Shown one piece after another: positions 17,792 through 26,304 of a stretch of DNA of 64,000 nucleotides. The stretch is from Rhodanobacter denitrificans (GTDB lineage: Bacteria > Pseudomonadota > Gammaproteobacteria > Xanthomonadales > Rhodanobacteraceae). Each line of letters begins with the position of its first letter. Within the stretch, counting starts at the first letter, position 1. The position numbers and the translations under genes are program-made. The DNA lies in assembly GCF_003335105.1 (NCBI RefSeq), contig NZ_QFWQ01000009.1, positions 124,001-188,000 of the forward strand, read 5' to 3'. Below the pieces are notes generated by a model. It worked only from the letters and a program-made list of their open reading frames with translations. It did not search any database and had not been told where the DNA came from.

Positions 17792-17805
17792 CTGACTGGC
17801 GTCAA
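17792..17805 (-). promoter_or_regulatory. FNR-like box of the beta-CASP nuclease gene
   Basis: CTGACTGGCGTCAA on the plus strand reads TTGACGCCAGTCAG toward the nuclease. GAGAGT at 17769-17764 has the right spacing but is a poor -10. The box lies in the divergent region with the PepSY gene, and its orientation of action is uncertain. Confidence 0.55.
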
Positions 17806-17892
17806 TCGGCTGGCCTGCTGCCTTAAGACTGGCATAAGCGATCCCGGTTGCAATCGCAACCAAGGCAATCGTGCCGATACCGGAGACGCACC

Positions 17893-18165
17893 ATGAAACG
17901 CATCGTCATCGCACCCCTGTTCCTCGCCGCGGCCGCCTTGTCGGCCTCCGCCTTCGCAGCACCGCAATGCACCAGCGCACCGCGTGCGCAGTGGCTCACC
18001 GAGGCGGCGATGAAGCAGAAGGTGCTCGACCAGGGTTACACCATCAAGGTGTTCCAGGTCTCGGGCAACTGTTACGAGATCTACGGCAAGGACAAGGCCG
18101 GCAAGAAGGTGGAGATCTACTTCGACCCCACCGACGGCCGCATCGTCAAGCAGAAGGGCGGCTGA
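17893..18165 (+). CDS. Periplasmic PepSY-domain protein
   Basis: A 90-residue protein with a signal peptide (MKRIVIAPLFLAAAALSASA, cleaved near AFA-AP) and one PepSY domain: LTEAAMKQKVLDQGYTI, then EIYGKDKAGKKVEIYFDP and DGRIVKQ at the end. PepSY domains bind or inhibit partners in the periplasm and often travel with a cytochrome b and a two-component system, exactly the order here. It is the first gene of a four-gene unit; the cytochrome follows after 26 bases. The pair may form a small redox or metal-responsive system sensed by the kinase. The ligand is unknown. Confidence 0.85.
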   Translation: MKRIVIAPLFLAAAALSASAFAAPQCTSAPRAQWLTEAAMKQKVLDQGYTIKVFQVSGNCYEIYGKDKAGKKVEIYFDPTDGRIVKQKGG

Positions 18166-18191
18166 TCATGCTATCGCGCGAGGACAAGCCC

Positions 18192-18743
18192 ATGCACGCC
18201 ACGGTCAAGGTCTGGGATCCGCTGGTCCGCGTGTTCCACTGGTCGCTGGCGGGCTTGTTCCTCGCCAACTTCTTCACCGACGACGGCGAGCTGGCCCACC
18301 GCGGGATCGGCTATGCCCTGCTGGCCCTGCTCGCCGTGCGTTTCGCGTGGGGCTGGGTCGGCACGCCCCACGCCCGCTTCAGCGACTGGGTGCCCGGCCC
18401 GCGCCGCGTGCGCGATTACCTGCGCGAGCGTCTGGCCGGGCGCTCGCGGCGGCAGCTGGGGCACAACCCGGCGGCGGCGGTGATGATCCTGGCGCTGCTC
18501 GCCGGCGTGCTGCTGGTCGGCGTCACCGGCTGGCTGCAGACGACCGACGCACTCTTCGGCGCCGGCTGGCTGGAGGACCTGCACGAAGCGCTGGCCTATG
18601 GCGTGCTGGCCCTGGTCGGCGTGCATGTACTGGCCGCGGTGGGCGAAAGCGTGCATTACGGCGAGAACCTGGTCGCCGCGATGGTCCACGGCCGCAAGCG
18701 TGCCCTGGAGCAGGACGCCGCCGATGACCGGAGGATGCGATGA
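18192..18743 (+). CDS. Cytochrome b561-like membrane diheme cytochrome b
   Basis: A 183-residue inner-membrane cytochrome with four helices and paired histidines: VFHWSLAG in helix 1, AHRGIGYALL in helix 2, a helix-3 region with GHNPAAAVMIL, and LHEALAYGVLALVGVHVLA in helix 4. The start chosen here follows GCGAGGACAAGCCC, a good ribosome site; an in-frame ATG eight codons earlier (18168) lacks one. Such proteins carry electrons from quinol to a periplasmic acceptor. It is encoded with the PepSY protein and an OmpR-type two-component system, a conserved association whose physiological substrate is not established. Confidence 0.85.
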   Translation: MHATVKVWDPLVRVFHWSLAGLFLANFFTDDGELAHRGIGYALLALLAVRFAWGWVGTPHARFSDWVPGPRRVRDYLRERLAGRSRRQLGHNPAAAVMILALLAGVLLVGVTGWLQTTDALFGAGWLEDLHEALAYGVLALVGVHVLAAVGESVHYGENLVAAMVHGRKRALEQDAADDRRMR

Positions 18744-18791
18744 ATTGCCTCAGCCACGGTTGGCCGGCGGGCCGCTGAATAGAATCGCGCC

Positions 18792-19466
18792 ATGCGCATC
18801 CTGCTAGCCGAGGACGACCGGGCACTGGGGCAGGCGCTGGCCGACGGCCTGCGCCAGCTCGGCCATGCGGTGGACTGGATCACCGATGGCAACCAGGCCG
18901 CCGCCGCGCTGGCCGACACGACCTACGCCGCCGCGGTGCTGGACTGGAACCTGCCGCGCAGCAGCGGCCCGGCCATCATCGCCGGCATGCGCCGGCGCAA
19001 GGACGCCACTCCAGTGCTGTTGCTGACCGCACGCGACGAGCTATCCGACCGGGTCGCCGGGCTGGATGCCGGTGCCGACGATTACGTGGTCAAGCCGGTG
19101 CATCTGGACGAACTTGCCGCCCGCCTGCGCGCATTGCTGCGCCGGGCCGATGGCCAGGTCGAGCCGGCGATCCGCCTGGGCGAACTGGAAGTCACCCCGG
19201 CCGCGCGCAGCGCCACGCTGGCCGGAGCGGCACTGGAACTGACCGCGCGCGAGTACGCGCTGCTGGAGATGCTGGTGCGCCATCCCGGGCGCGCGTATTC
19301 CCGCGAGCAACTGGAGGATGCGCTGTACGGCTGGGACCGGGAGGTGGCCAGCAACGCGGTGGAAGTGCATATCCACTACCTGCGCCACAAGCTGGGGCCG
19401 GGCTGGATCCGCACCCTGCGCGGCATCGGCTACGCGATCAACCCGCCCGGCGGGCCGGCGGCATGA
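18792..19466 (+). CDS. OmpR/QseB-type response regulator
   Basis: A 224-residue DNA-binding response regulator. The receiver domain has the acidic pocket E7-D8-D9, phospho-acceptor D51 (AAVLDWNLP), the conserved T in LLLTARDE and K in DDYVVKPV. The C-terminal winged helix is of the OmpR type (LTAREYALLEMLVRHPGRAYSRE is its core, in parts). The gene overlaps its kinase by four bases (ATGA), so the two are made together. It probably controls the upstream PepSY-cytochrome unit. The signal is unknown; QseB/PmrA-like regulators respond to metals or envelope state. Confidence 0.92.
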   Translation: MRILLAEDDRALGQALADGLRQLGHAVDWITDGNQAAAALADTTYAAAVLDWNLPRSSGPAIIAGMRRRKDATPVLLLTARDELSDRVAGLDAGADDYVVKPVHLDELAARLRALLRRADGQVEPAIRLGELEVTPAARSATLAGAALELTAREYALLEMLVRHPGRAYSREQLEDALYGWDREVASNAVEVHIHYLRHKLGPGWIRTLRGIGYAINPPGGPAA

Positions 19467-20842
19467 TCCGCCCCTCGCTCAACCGGCGGTTGGTGCTGCG
19501 GCTGGTGGCCGGCATCGTGCTGGTGTGGTGCGCCGCCGCCGGCTGGCTGGCCTGGCGCAGCCTGCACGAAGTCGACGAGATCTTCGACCAGATGCTGGTG
19601 CGCACCGCTGCCAGCGTGTTCGCGGTGATGCCGGCCACGCCGGTGCCGGGTGTCGCGGCGCGCCTGCCGGACCGGCCATCGCTGGACTCTGACGCCACCG
19701 CGCATCGGCCCGCCATCACCGTGCGCGACACCCACGGCCGGCTGCTGGTGCGCAGCGCCGAGCTGCCGGCGCTGGGTTTCGATCCGGGCGATGCGCACTT
19801 CCATTCGGTCACCTACGGGCAACGGCGCTGGCGGGTGTTCCAGCGCTGGGATGCGCAGCGGCAGTACTGGATCCAGGTCGGCGCGCCGCTGGACGAGCGC
19901 GACGAGCTGATGCGCAAGCTGCTGGTGCCGGCGTTGCTGGCCTTGCTGGCGCTGCTGGTGCTGGTGCCGCCGACGGTGTTCGCCGGCCTGCGCGGCGGGC
20001 TGAAACCGCTGCGCCAGCTGACCCGCGGACTGTCCGCCGGAGCCGGCCCGGCGGCGGCCTCGCTCACCGACGAACGCGTGCCGCTCGAGCTGGCGCCGTT
20101 CACCGAGGCGATCGACAGGCTGGTCGACCGCCTCAGGCTCAGCCTGGAGCACGAACGCCGCTTCACCGCCGATGCCGCCCACGAACTGCGTCACCCGCTG
20201 GCGGCGCTGCGGCTGGAGCTGGACCTGGCCGGGTGCGGCGACGATGCGCCCGCCCGTGCGCTGCACCTGCAGCGTGCGCAGGAGGCGCTGGACCGCATGC
20301 AGCGGCTGGTGACCCAGCTGCTGATGCTGGCGCGGGTCGAGAAACTGACCGAGCTGGACGATGCCGGCCCGTTGCGCTTGTCGGGCGTCGCCGAAGCCGT
20401 CCTGTGCGACGCCAGCGAGCGCGCGGCGGCGCGCTCCATCGAGCTGTCGCTGGACCATGGCGGCAACGACTTCGTGCTGGGCAGCCGCGGCCTGCTCGTC
20501 ATCCTGGTGCAGAACCTGCTCGACAACGCCTTGCGCCACGTACCCGACCACGGCCGCGTGGACGTGCGCGTCGGTGGCCATGCCGAGCGGGTGACACTCG
20601 AGGTGGATGACGACGGCGCCGGCTTCGCGTCGACCGACACGGCACGGCTGGGCGAACGCTTCCATCGCCCCGAAGGCAGCGTGGGCGAAGGCAGCGGGCT
20701 GGGCCTCTCCATCGCGCAGGCGATCGCCGGCCTGCATCACGGCGAGCTGGTGTTCGGTTGCTCCGCGCTGGGCGGCGCGCGGGTAAGTGTCAGCTTTCCG
20801 CGCATCGCGACCAAGGCGCCGCATGCGCCGGACTATGCGTGA
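19463..20842 (+). CDS. Membrane sensor histidine kinase, partner of the OmpR-type regulator
   Basis: A 459-residue inner-membrane kinase. TM1 is about residues 10-31 and TM2 about 153-176, enclosing a periplasmic sensor of roughly 120 residues with no recognised fold. A short HAMP-like linker (KPLRQLTRGL) follows. The dimerisation box holds the phospho-acceptor H240 (DAAHELRHPLAAL). The ATPase domain shows the N box (LVQNLLDNALRH), G1 (DDDGAGF) and G2 (GSGLGLSIA). The domain order is that of QseC/PmrB kinases. It converges on the P-type ATPase gene across a 74-base gap in which no clear terminator is seen. Confidence 0.92.
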   Translation: MIRPSLNRRLVLRLVAGIVLVWCAAAGWLAWRSLHEVDEIFDQMLVRTAASVFAVMPATPVPGVAARLPDRPSLDSDATAHRPAITVRDTHGRLLVRSAELPALGFDPGDAHFHSVTYGQRRWRVFQRWDAQRQYWIQVGAPLDERDELMRKLLVPALLALLALLVLVPPTVFAGLRGGLKPLRQLTRGLSAGAGPAAASLTDERVPLELAPFTEAIDRLVDRLRLSLEHERRFTADAAHELRHPLAALRLELDLAGCGDDAPARALHLQRAQEALDRMQRLVTQLLMLARVEKLTELDDAGPLRLSGVAEAVLCDASERAAARSIELSLDHGGNDFVLGSRGLLVILVQNLLDNALRHVPDHGRVDVRVGGHAERVTLEVDDDGAGFASTDTARLGERFHRPEGSVGEGSGLGLSIAQAIAGLHHGELVFGCSALGGARVSVSFPRIATKAPHAPDYA

Positions 20843-20916
20843 ACAATCAACGCTGCCGGGCAAGCTTCGTCGTGCGCCACACCTGACGGATGCCGGTGCC
20901 GCGGGCGCCGCCATTT

Positions 20917-23448
20917 TCAGTGCGTCGTTGGATGGCGTGTGCCGGCATGGCGTGTCCGGCGCAGGATCTCCAGCCATGCGACGGTGACGACAAGCATGCC
21001 CAGGGTGCCGGGTATCGCGATGAGGTGCGGAACGCCCAGCCCCATCACTTCGCGGAGGAACGGCACGCCGAGCACGGCGGCCAGCATCAGTGCCACGCCG
21101 ACGAACATCCGCCCCAGCCACGGATTCGCCCTCGTTGCGCAAGCCAGCGCCGGACGGGACGGGTCGCGATTGGCCAGGGTCAGCAGGAACAGGCCGAGCA
21201 CGAGTGCGATGAACACCGCGCTGCGGCTCTGCGCGGCGTCGAGGCCCTGGCCGAGCAGCAGGCCGTAGCCGAGCAGCAGGATGGCGGCGAAGCCCAGTCC
21301 CTGCAGCACCGCATGGCGCAGGTTGGCGGCGGCGAACGGGGAATCCGACGGCGTGCGCGGCGGCCGCCGCATGATGTCGCCGGCGGCGGGCTCGGCCTCG
21401 AACACCACCGAGCAGGCCGGGTCGATCAGCAGCTCCAGCAGCACGATGTGCACCGGCATCAGCAGCACCGGCCAGTGCAGCAGGGTGGGCACCAGCGCCA
21501 GCGCGATGATCGGCATGTGCACGGCGAACACGAAGCGGGTGGCCTTGGTGATGTTGTCGTAGATGCGCCGGCCCTGGCGGATCGCGCTGACGATGCTGGC
21601 GAAGCTGTCGTCCAGCAGCACCAGCGCAGCCGCTTCGCGCGCCACGTCGGTGCCGCGCTCGCCCATCGCGACGCCGACGTCGGCGGCCTTCAGCGCAGGC
21701 GCGTCGTTGACGCCATCGCCGGTCATCGCCACCACCTCGCCGTCTTCGCGCAGCAGTTGCACCAGGCGCAGCTTCTGCTCGGGCTTGAGCCGTGCGCACA
21801 GGTCGACGTGGCGCAGGCGCTCGCGCAGCGCGGTGTCGTCCAGCAGCACCATCTCCGCGCCGGTAATCACCTCGGCGCGTTCGCTCAGCCCCACCTGGCG
21901 GGCGATCGCGCGCGCGGTGGCGGGATGGTCGCCGGTCATCATGATGATGCGCACGCCGGCGTCGCGGCATTCGGCGATCGCCGCCGGCACCTCCGGCCGC
22001 GGCGGGTCGACGAAGCCGACCAGGCCGAGGAAGCGGAAGTCGAAATCGTGCTGGCTGCGCGGCCATGCCGCGCCCTGCCATTCGCCGCGGGCCACGCCGA
22101 GCACGCGCAGGCCGCGCTCGGCCATCGCCTCGACCTGGCGCAGGATGGCTGCCGCATCGTCGGCGCCCAGGTGGCACAGGTCGATCACCGCCTCCGGCGC
22201 GCCCTTGGTCGCCAGCAGGTGCGTGTCGCGCGCGTCGCCGCGGAACACATGGGTCATCGCCAGGATCTCCGGCGACAGCGCGTACTCGAATTCCGGCGCC
22301 CATTCGGCGTGCACGTGCTCGGTGTCGGTGAGCCAGCGCAGGCCGAACTGCTGGATCGCCTTCTCCATCGGGTCGAACGGGTCGACCGGGGTGGCCAGCA
22401 TGGCGAACTCGACCAGTTCGTGGAACAGCTCGGGCAGGTCGGTCGCATCCTCGTCGTGCGAGCTGTCGTCCACCAGCCGCAATTCGGCCACCTGCATGCG
22501 GTTCTGGGTCAGCGTGCCGGTCTTGTCGACCGCCAGCACCGAGATCGCGCCCAGCGCCTCCACCGCGGGCACGCGGCGGGTCAGCACCTTGTGCCTGGAG
22601 ATCCGCCACGCGCCCAGCGCGAGGAAGACGGTGAGGATCACCGGGATCTCTTCCGGCAGGATCGCCATGGTCAGCGCGATGCCGGCCAGCACGCTCTGCA
22701 GCAGGCCGTGGCCGTCCCACAGCCAGCCGAGCAGGGCGTAGGCCGCGGCCAGCACCAATCCGCCGACGGTGAGGTTGCGGATCAGCCGGCGCGAGGCCTG
22801 CTGCAGGCCGGACACCGGCTCGACGGTGTCGGCCAGTGCCTGGCCGATACGACCCACCGCGGTGGCGCCGGCAATGGCATGAACCTCGGCGACGCCCACG
22901 CCCTTGGTCACCACGGTGCTGGCGAACAGCTGGCCGGTGTCCTCGCCGGGCAGCTTGGTGGCCGGCACCGCCTCGCCGGTGAGCAACGATTCGTTGACGT
23001 CCAGGTGGCCGCCCAGCAGCCGTGCATCGGCGGCGATGCGGTCGCCCTCATGCAATACCAGCAGGTCGCCCACCACCACCTCGCGGCCGGGGACGCGGAT
23101 CTCCTGGCCGCCGCGGATCACCAGCGCGCGTGGCGCGGACAGCTCGCGCAGCGATTCCAGCGCCCGCTGGGTCTTGCGCTCCTGTGCCAGCGTGATGCCG
23201 ATGACGACGAAGACGAACGACAGCAGGAACGCCGCTTCGGCGCGGTCGCCGAGCGCCAGGTACAGGCCGCCGGCGACCAGCAGCATCAGGAACATCGGCT
23301 CCAGCAGCACGCCGGCGACCATCGACCACAGCGTCCACGGCGCGCTGCCGGGCAGCAGGTTCGGCCCGTGTTCGGTCAGCCGGCGTGCCGCCTCGGCCGG
23401 GTCCAGGCCGGCCAGGTTGGCAGGGTGGGGCGGCCGGGTGGCACTCAT
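20917..23448 (-). CDS. Cation-transporting P-type ATPase (P2-like)
   Basis: An 843-residue inner-membrane pump driven by ATP. Visible are the N-terminal cytosolic start (LDPAEAARRLTEHGPN), the actuator motif LTGEAVPA (TGEA in place of the usual TGES), membrane motif ILPEEIPVIL, phosphorylation site DKTGTLTQN, nucleotide-domain residues and hinge MTGDGVNDAPALK. A late membrane helix carries LLIDPACS. The architecture fits Ca/Na/H-type P2 and P3 pumps, but the PEEIP and DPACS motifs do not give the ion. It is the third gene after an SDR and a UspA, all probably driven by the FNR box at 24782. Confidence 0.86.
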   Translation of the reverse strand: MSATRPPHPANLAGLDPAEAARRLTEHGPNLLPGSAPWTLWSMVAGVLLEPMFLMLLVAGGLYLALGDRAEAAFLLSFVFVVIGITLAQERKTQRALESLRELSAPRALVIRGGQEIRVPGREVVVGDLLVLHEGDRIAADARLLGGHLDVNESLLTGEAVPATKLPGEDTGQLFASTVVTKGVGVAEVHAIAGATAVGRIGQALADTVEPVSGLQQASRRLIRNLTVGGLVLAAAYALLGWLWDGHGLLQSVLAGIALTMAILPEEIPVILTVFLALGAWRISRHKVLTRRVPAVEALGAISVLAVDKTGTLTQNRMQVAELRLVDDSSHDEDATDLPELFHELVEFAMLATPVDPFDPMEKAIQQFGLRWLTDTEHVHAEWAPEFEYALSPEILAMTHVFRGDARDTHLLATKGAPEAVIDLCHLGADDAAAILRQVEAMAERGLRVLGVARGEWQGAAWPRSQHDFDFRFLGLVGFVDPPRPEVPAAIAECRDAGVRIIMMTGDHPATARAIARQVGLSERAEVITGAEMVLLDDTALRERLRHVDLCARLKPEQKLRLVQLLREDGEVVAMTGDGVNDAPALKAADVGVAMGERGTDVAREAAALVLLDDSFASIVSAIRQGRRIYDNITKATRFVFAVHMPIIALALVPTLLHWPVLLMPVHIVLLELLIDPACSVVFEAEPAAGDIMRRPPRTPSDSPFAAANLRHAVLQGLGFAAILLLGYGLLLGQGLDAAQSRSAVFIALVLGLFLLTLANRDPSRPALACATRANPWLGRMFVGVALMLAAVLGVPFLREVMGLGVPHLIAIPGTLGMLVVTVAWLEILRRTRHAGTRHPTTH

Positions 23449-23500
23449 GCGCGGTTCCGCGGCGCGGCGGTGGGCCGGGCGCGGCGTATGCGAGACCGGT

Positions 23501-23938
23501 TCAGCGGCAAACCAGCACCGGCACGTCGCCGTTGAGGATCACCTTGTGCGTCTCGCTGCCCAGCAGCAGCCGGTCGAAGCCGCGCCAGCCGTGCGAGGCC
23601 ATCACGATCAGGTCGCACTGGTGCTTCTTCGCGGCGCCGACGATGGCGGCAAAGGGGCGCGCATCCGTCTCGTGGCTGCTCTCGCAGGGAACCCCGGCCG
23701 CTTCCGCCCGCCGGTGCACCTCCGCCAGGTAGGCCTCCGCGCTGGCCATCGCCTCGCGGGTGTACGTCGCCTCGCTGGCCTGGATGAACTCGGCGAAGTA
23801 GACGGTGGCGGGGAACGGCACCAGCACGTGGAAGGCGTGCACGCGTGCGCCCAGCCGCGCAGCCAGTTCGATGCCGGTGTCGACGGCGCGCAAGGACAGT
23901 TCGGAACCGTCGGTGGGCAGCAGGATGTGCTTGAACAT
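23501..23938 (-). CDS. Single-domain universal stress protein UspA
   Basis: A 145-residue cytosolic Usp-fold protein, full length for the family. It starts MFKHILLPTDGSELS, the typical first strand and loop, and ends with MASHGWRGFDRLLLGSE followed by KVILNGDVPVLV, the G-x2-G-x9-G-S type ATP-binding signature, so it is probably an ATP-binding Usp. The start follows GCGGAGAATCCCC. It lies 26 bases after the SDR gene and 52 before the ATPase, so it is the middle of a three-gene unit under an FNR box. A role in anaerobic energy stress is inferred from context. Confidence 0.87.
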   Translation of the reverse strand: MFKHILLPTDGSELSLRAVDTGIELAARLGARVHAFHVLVPFPATVYFAEFIQASEATYTREAMASAEAYLAEVHRRAEAAGVPCESSHETDARPFAAIVGAAKKHQCDLIVMASHGWRGFDRLLLGSETHKVILNGDVPVLVCR

Positions 23939-23964
23939 GAGGGGATTCTCCGCGGGAGGAAGCG

Positions 23965-24726
23965 TCAGTGGCAGGTGTAGCCGCCGTCGATGACCAGTTC
24001 GCTGCCGGTGACGAACTTCGATTCGTCGGAGGCAAGGTAGACCACGCCCCACGCGATGTCATCCGGCTCGCCCATGTGGCCGAGCGGATGCAGCGCGCCG
24101 ACTTCGCGCCGGTGTTGTGCGGGATCGCCGCCCATCGAGGCGAGGTGCTGCTCCACCATCGGCGTCCAGATGAAGCCGGGGTGGATCGAGTTGACCCGGA
24201 TGCGGTCGGCCGCGTAGAGCATCGCGTCGGTCTTGCTCATCAGCCGCACCGCACCCTTGGAGGCGTGGTACGGCGGCGAGTCCGCCGCGCCGACCAGGCC
24301 GTAGATCGACGACAGATTGATGATGCTGCCGCCACCGGCCGCGCGCAGCGGGGGGATCGCGTGCTTGGTGCAGAAGAACACGCCCTTCACGTTGACTGCC
24401 TGTACCCGGTCCCATTCGGCCTCGGTGAGCTCATGGGTGGGCTTGTTCGTCCCGGCGATGCCGGCATTGTTGACCAGGACGTCCAGACGTCCAAACGCCG
24501 CCACCGCGGCGGCGATCGCCGCCGCCACCTCGGACTCCACCGCCACGTCGGCGTGGAAATAGCGTGCGGCCGCGCCGAGGCGGGCGGCCAGCTGCCCGCC
24601 CGGTTCGTCATGCAGGTCGACGATGGCGACCTTGGCCCCCGCTTCCGCCAGCCGCGCCACGCAGGCGGCGCCGATGCCCACCGCGCCGCCGGTCACCAGT
24701 GCCACCTTGCCATCGAGCCTGCCCAT
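23965..24726 (-). CDS. Short-chain dehydrogenase/reductase
   Basis: A 253-residue classical SDR. Cofactor-binding TGGAVGIG is near the N-terminus, NNAG at about 88, the catalytic Ser is in INLSSIYG, and the YHASK Tyr-Lys pair and the final SELVIDGGYTCH are normal for the family. D/LHDE after the second strand suggests an NAD(H) preference. The substrate is not predictable; cyclic alcohols or hydroxy acids are common. The ATG follows GGGAGGTGCGCTC, a very good ribosome site. It is the promoter-proximal gene of the SDR-UspA-ATPase unit, with an FNR box 56 bases upstream. Confidence 0.88.
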   Translation of the reverse strand: MGRLDGKVALVTGGAVGIGAACVARLAEAGAKVAIVDLHDEPGGQLAARLGAAARYFHADVAVESEVAAAIAAAVAAFGRLDVLVNNAGIAGTNKPTHELTEAEWDRVQAVNVKGVFFCTKHAIPPLRAAGGGSIINLSSIYGLVGAADSPPYHASKGAVRLMSKTDAMLYAADRIRVNSIHPGFIWTPMVEQHLASMGGDPAQHRREVGALHPLGHMGEPDDIAWGVVYLASDESKFVTGSELVIDGGYTCH

Positions 24727-24781
24727 GAGCGCACCTCCCGCCTGGATGCCGATAGGGTGCGCGAGTCGGCGCGGATCGGCG

Positions 24782-24795
24782 TTGACCGGAGTCAA
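24782..24795 (-). promoter_or_regulatory. FNR/Anr box of the SDR-UspA-ATPase operon
   Basis: TTGACCGGAGTCAA is a strong dyad. CACCCT at 24759-24754 occupies the class II -10 position toward the SDR gene. A separate, weaker box for nnrS lies 59 bases further on. Confidence 0.75.
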
Positions 24796-24854
24796 CTGCA
24801 CGGCGGGTTCCCGCCGTCGCGCCGTCGCTGGCGCGGTGCGGCGGCCGGCGGGGT

Positions 24855-24868
24855 CTGATACAAGTCAT
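24855..24868 (+). promoter_or_regulatory. FNR-like box of nnrS
   Basis: CTGATACAAGTCAT matches TGA-N6-TCA with outer mismatches. CAACAT at 24892-24897 fits the -10 spacing. The predicted transcript start near 24903 lies after the first possible ATG (24896), which favours the later nnrS start at 24929. Confidence 0.55.
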
Positions 24869-24928
24869 GGCAGGCACGGCGGACGAACTGCCAACATGGC
24901 AAATCGTTCTCATTCAGGCGGGCACATC

Positions 24929-26176
24929 ATGGCTGACACTCCGACGTCGACGGCGAAGCCGGCGACCTTCGCCGAACTGCCGGCCCTGCTGGCCTCCGCG
25001 CCGCACCGGCTGCTGTTCTTCGCCGGGACGGTGGCGGTGCTGCTGAGCATGGCGTGGTGGGCGGTGGAACTGACCTGGATGCGCTTCGGGCTGGCCGGCT
25101 GGCCGCAGCCGCCGATCCCGCCGGGCTGGGCGCACGCGATGCTGATCCAGTACGGGTTGTTCCCGCTGTTCATGTTCGGCTTCCTGCTGACCACCTTCCC
25201 GCGCTGGCTGGGGCGGCCGGCGCTGCCGCGCGCGCGCTACGTGCCGGTGGCCGGCGGCATCTTCGGCGGCTACGTGCTGGCGAACGTGGGCCTGCTCGAC
25301 CTGATGTGGCTGCTGCGGCTGGGCGTGGCGCTGATGCTGGCGGGCTACCTGGTCGGCGTCGTCACGCTGGCCCGGGTGCTGCGCGGGGCCGACGACAAGC
25401 TGCATCACGCGAAATCCTGTCTGGCGGCGCTGAGCCTGGGCACGCTGGGGCTGGCCGTGTTCCTGGCCTTCCTGTTCGGTGCGCCGGCGGAGTGCGCGCT
25501 GCTGGCGATCAAGCTGGGCACCTACGGCCTGCTGCTGCCGATCTATTTCACGGTGACCCACCGCATGCTGCCGTTCTTCAGCGGCAACGTGGCGAAGGGC
25601 TACACCGTGGTGCGTCCGCGCTGGAGCCTGCAGGTGGTGTGGTTGCTGCTGCTGGCGCACCTGCTGCTGGAGTGGCGCGACGCGCTGGGCTGGCTGTGGC
25701 TGGCGGACGTGCCGCTGGCGCTGGTGTTCGCCTGGCATGCGCTGGCCTGGCAGCCGTGGAAGGCGATGCGCCCCGGGCTGCTGGCGGTGCTGCACCTGGC
25801 GTTCGCCTGGCTGCCGGTGGCGTTCGTGCTGTACGCGGTGCAGGACGTGGTCTATGCCCTGAGCGGTCATCACATCCTCGGCCGCGCTCCGCTGCATGCG
25901 CTGGCGATCGGCTACTTCGGTTCGATGCTGGTGGCGATGGTGACCCGGGTGACCCAGGGCCACTCCGGCCGGCCGCTGGAAATGGGCGCGATCCCGTGGC
26001 TGTGCTTCGCGCTGCTGCAACTGGTCGCGCTGGTGCGCATCCGTGCCGAGCTGGGCGGCGACGTCTACCTGTGGCTGGTGATCGCCGCGTACGGCTGGCT
26101 GCTGGCGTTCCTGCCCTGGGTGCTGCGCTCGGCGTGGATCTACCTGACCCCGCGGATCGACGGCAAGCCGGGCTGA
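24929..26176 (+). CDS. nnrS: NnrS family heme-copper-type membrane protein
   Basis: A 415-residue polytopic inner-membrane protein with about 12 helices, family NnrS, made with denitrification enzymes and tied to relief of NO stress. Family blocks visible are FPLFMFGFLLTTFPRWLG, THRMLPFFSGNV and HALAIGYFGSMLVAMVTRV followed by TQGHSGRPLEMG; the histidines are thought to bind heme or copper. The start is uncertain: an ATG 11 codons upstream (24896) is in frame, but the FNR promoter geometry favours 24929. It is monocistronic or reads toward nirK, which has its own FNR box 60 bases after the nnrS stop. Confidence 0.9.
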   Translation: MADTPTSTAKPATFAELPALLASAPHRLLFFAGTVAVLLSMAWWAVELTWMRFGLAGWPQPPIPPGWAHAMLIQYGLFPLFMFGFLLTTFPRWLGRPALPRARYVPVAGGIFGGYVLANVGLLDLMWLLRLGVALMLAGYLVGVVTLARVLRGADDKLHHAKSCLAALSLGTLGLAVFLAFLFGAPAECALLAIKLGTYGLLLPIYFTVTHRMLPFFSGNVAKGYTVVRPRWSLQVVWLLLLAHLLLEWRDALGWLWLADVPLALVFAWHALAWQPWKAMRPGLLAVLHLAFAWLPVAFVLYAVQDVVYALSGHHILGRAPLHALAIGYFGSMLVAMVTRVTQGHSGRPLEMGAIPWLCFALLQLVALVRIRAELGGDVYLWLVIAAYGWLLAFLPWVLRSAWIYLTPRIDGKPG

Positions 26177-26236
26177 AAAACGGACGCTTCGCGCGCTGTG
26201 GCAGGGTGACGCAGAAGCGCTCCGAGTGGCAGGCGG

Positions 26237-26250
26237 TTGACCCAGGTCAA
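26237..26250 (+). promoter_or_regulatory. FNR/Anr box of nirK
   Basis: TTGACCCAGGTCAA with TAGGCT at 26272-26277, 35 bases from the box start. The predicted transcript begins near 26284, about 20 bases before the nirK ATG and its GGGAGAACG ribosome site. Confidence 0.82.
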
Positions 26251-26304
26251 ACGCAAAATGTTACGTTTCCCTAGGCTGGCACCAGTACCCAGGGAGAACG
26301 TTTC

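Noticed and set aside
19430..23535. Very long open frames antisense to the histidine kinase and the P-type ATPase (over 800 codons on each strand)
   Set aside because: Composition is dominated by Arg, Ala, Gly, His and Gln with no domain, as expected from GC-rich shadow frames of genes with clear family motifs.
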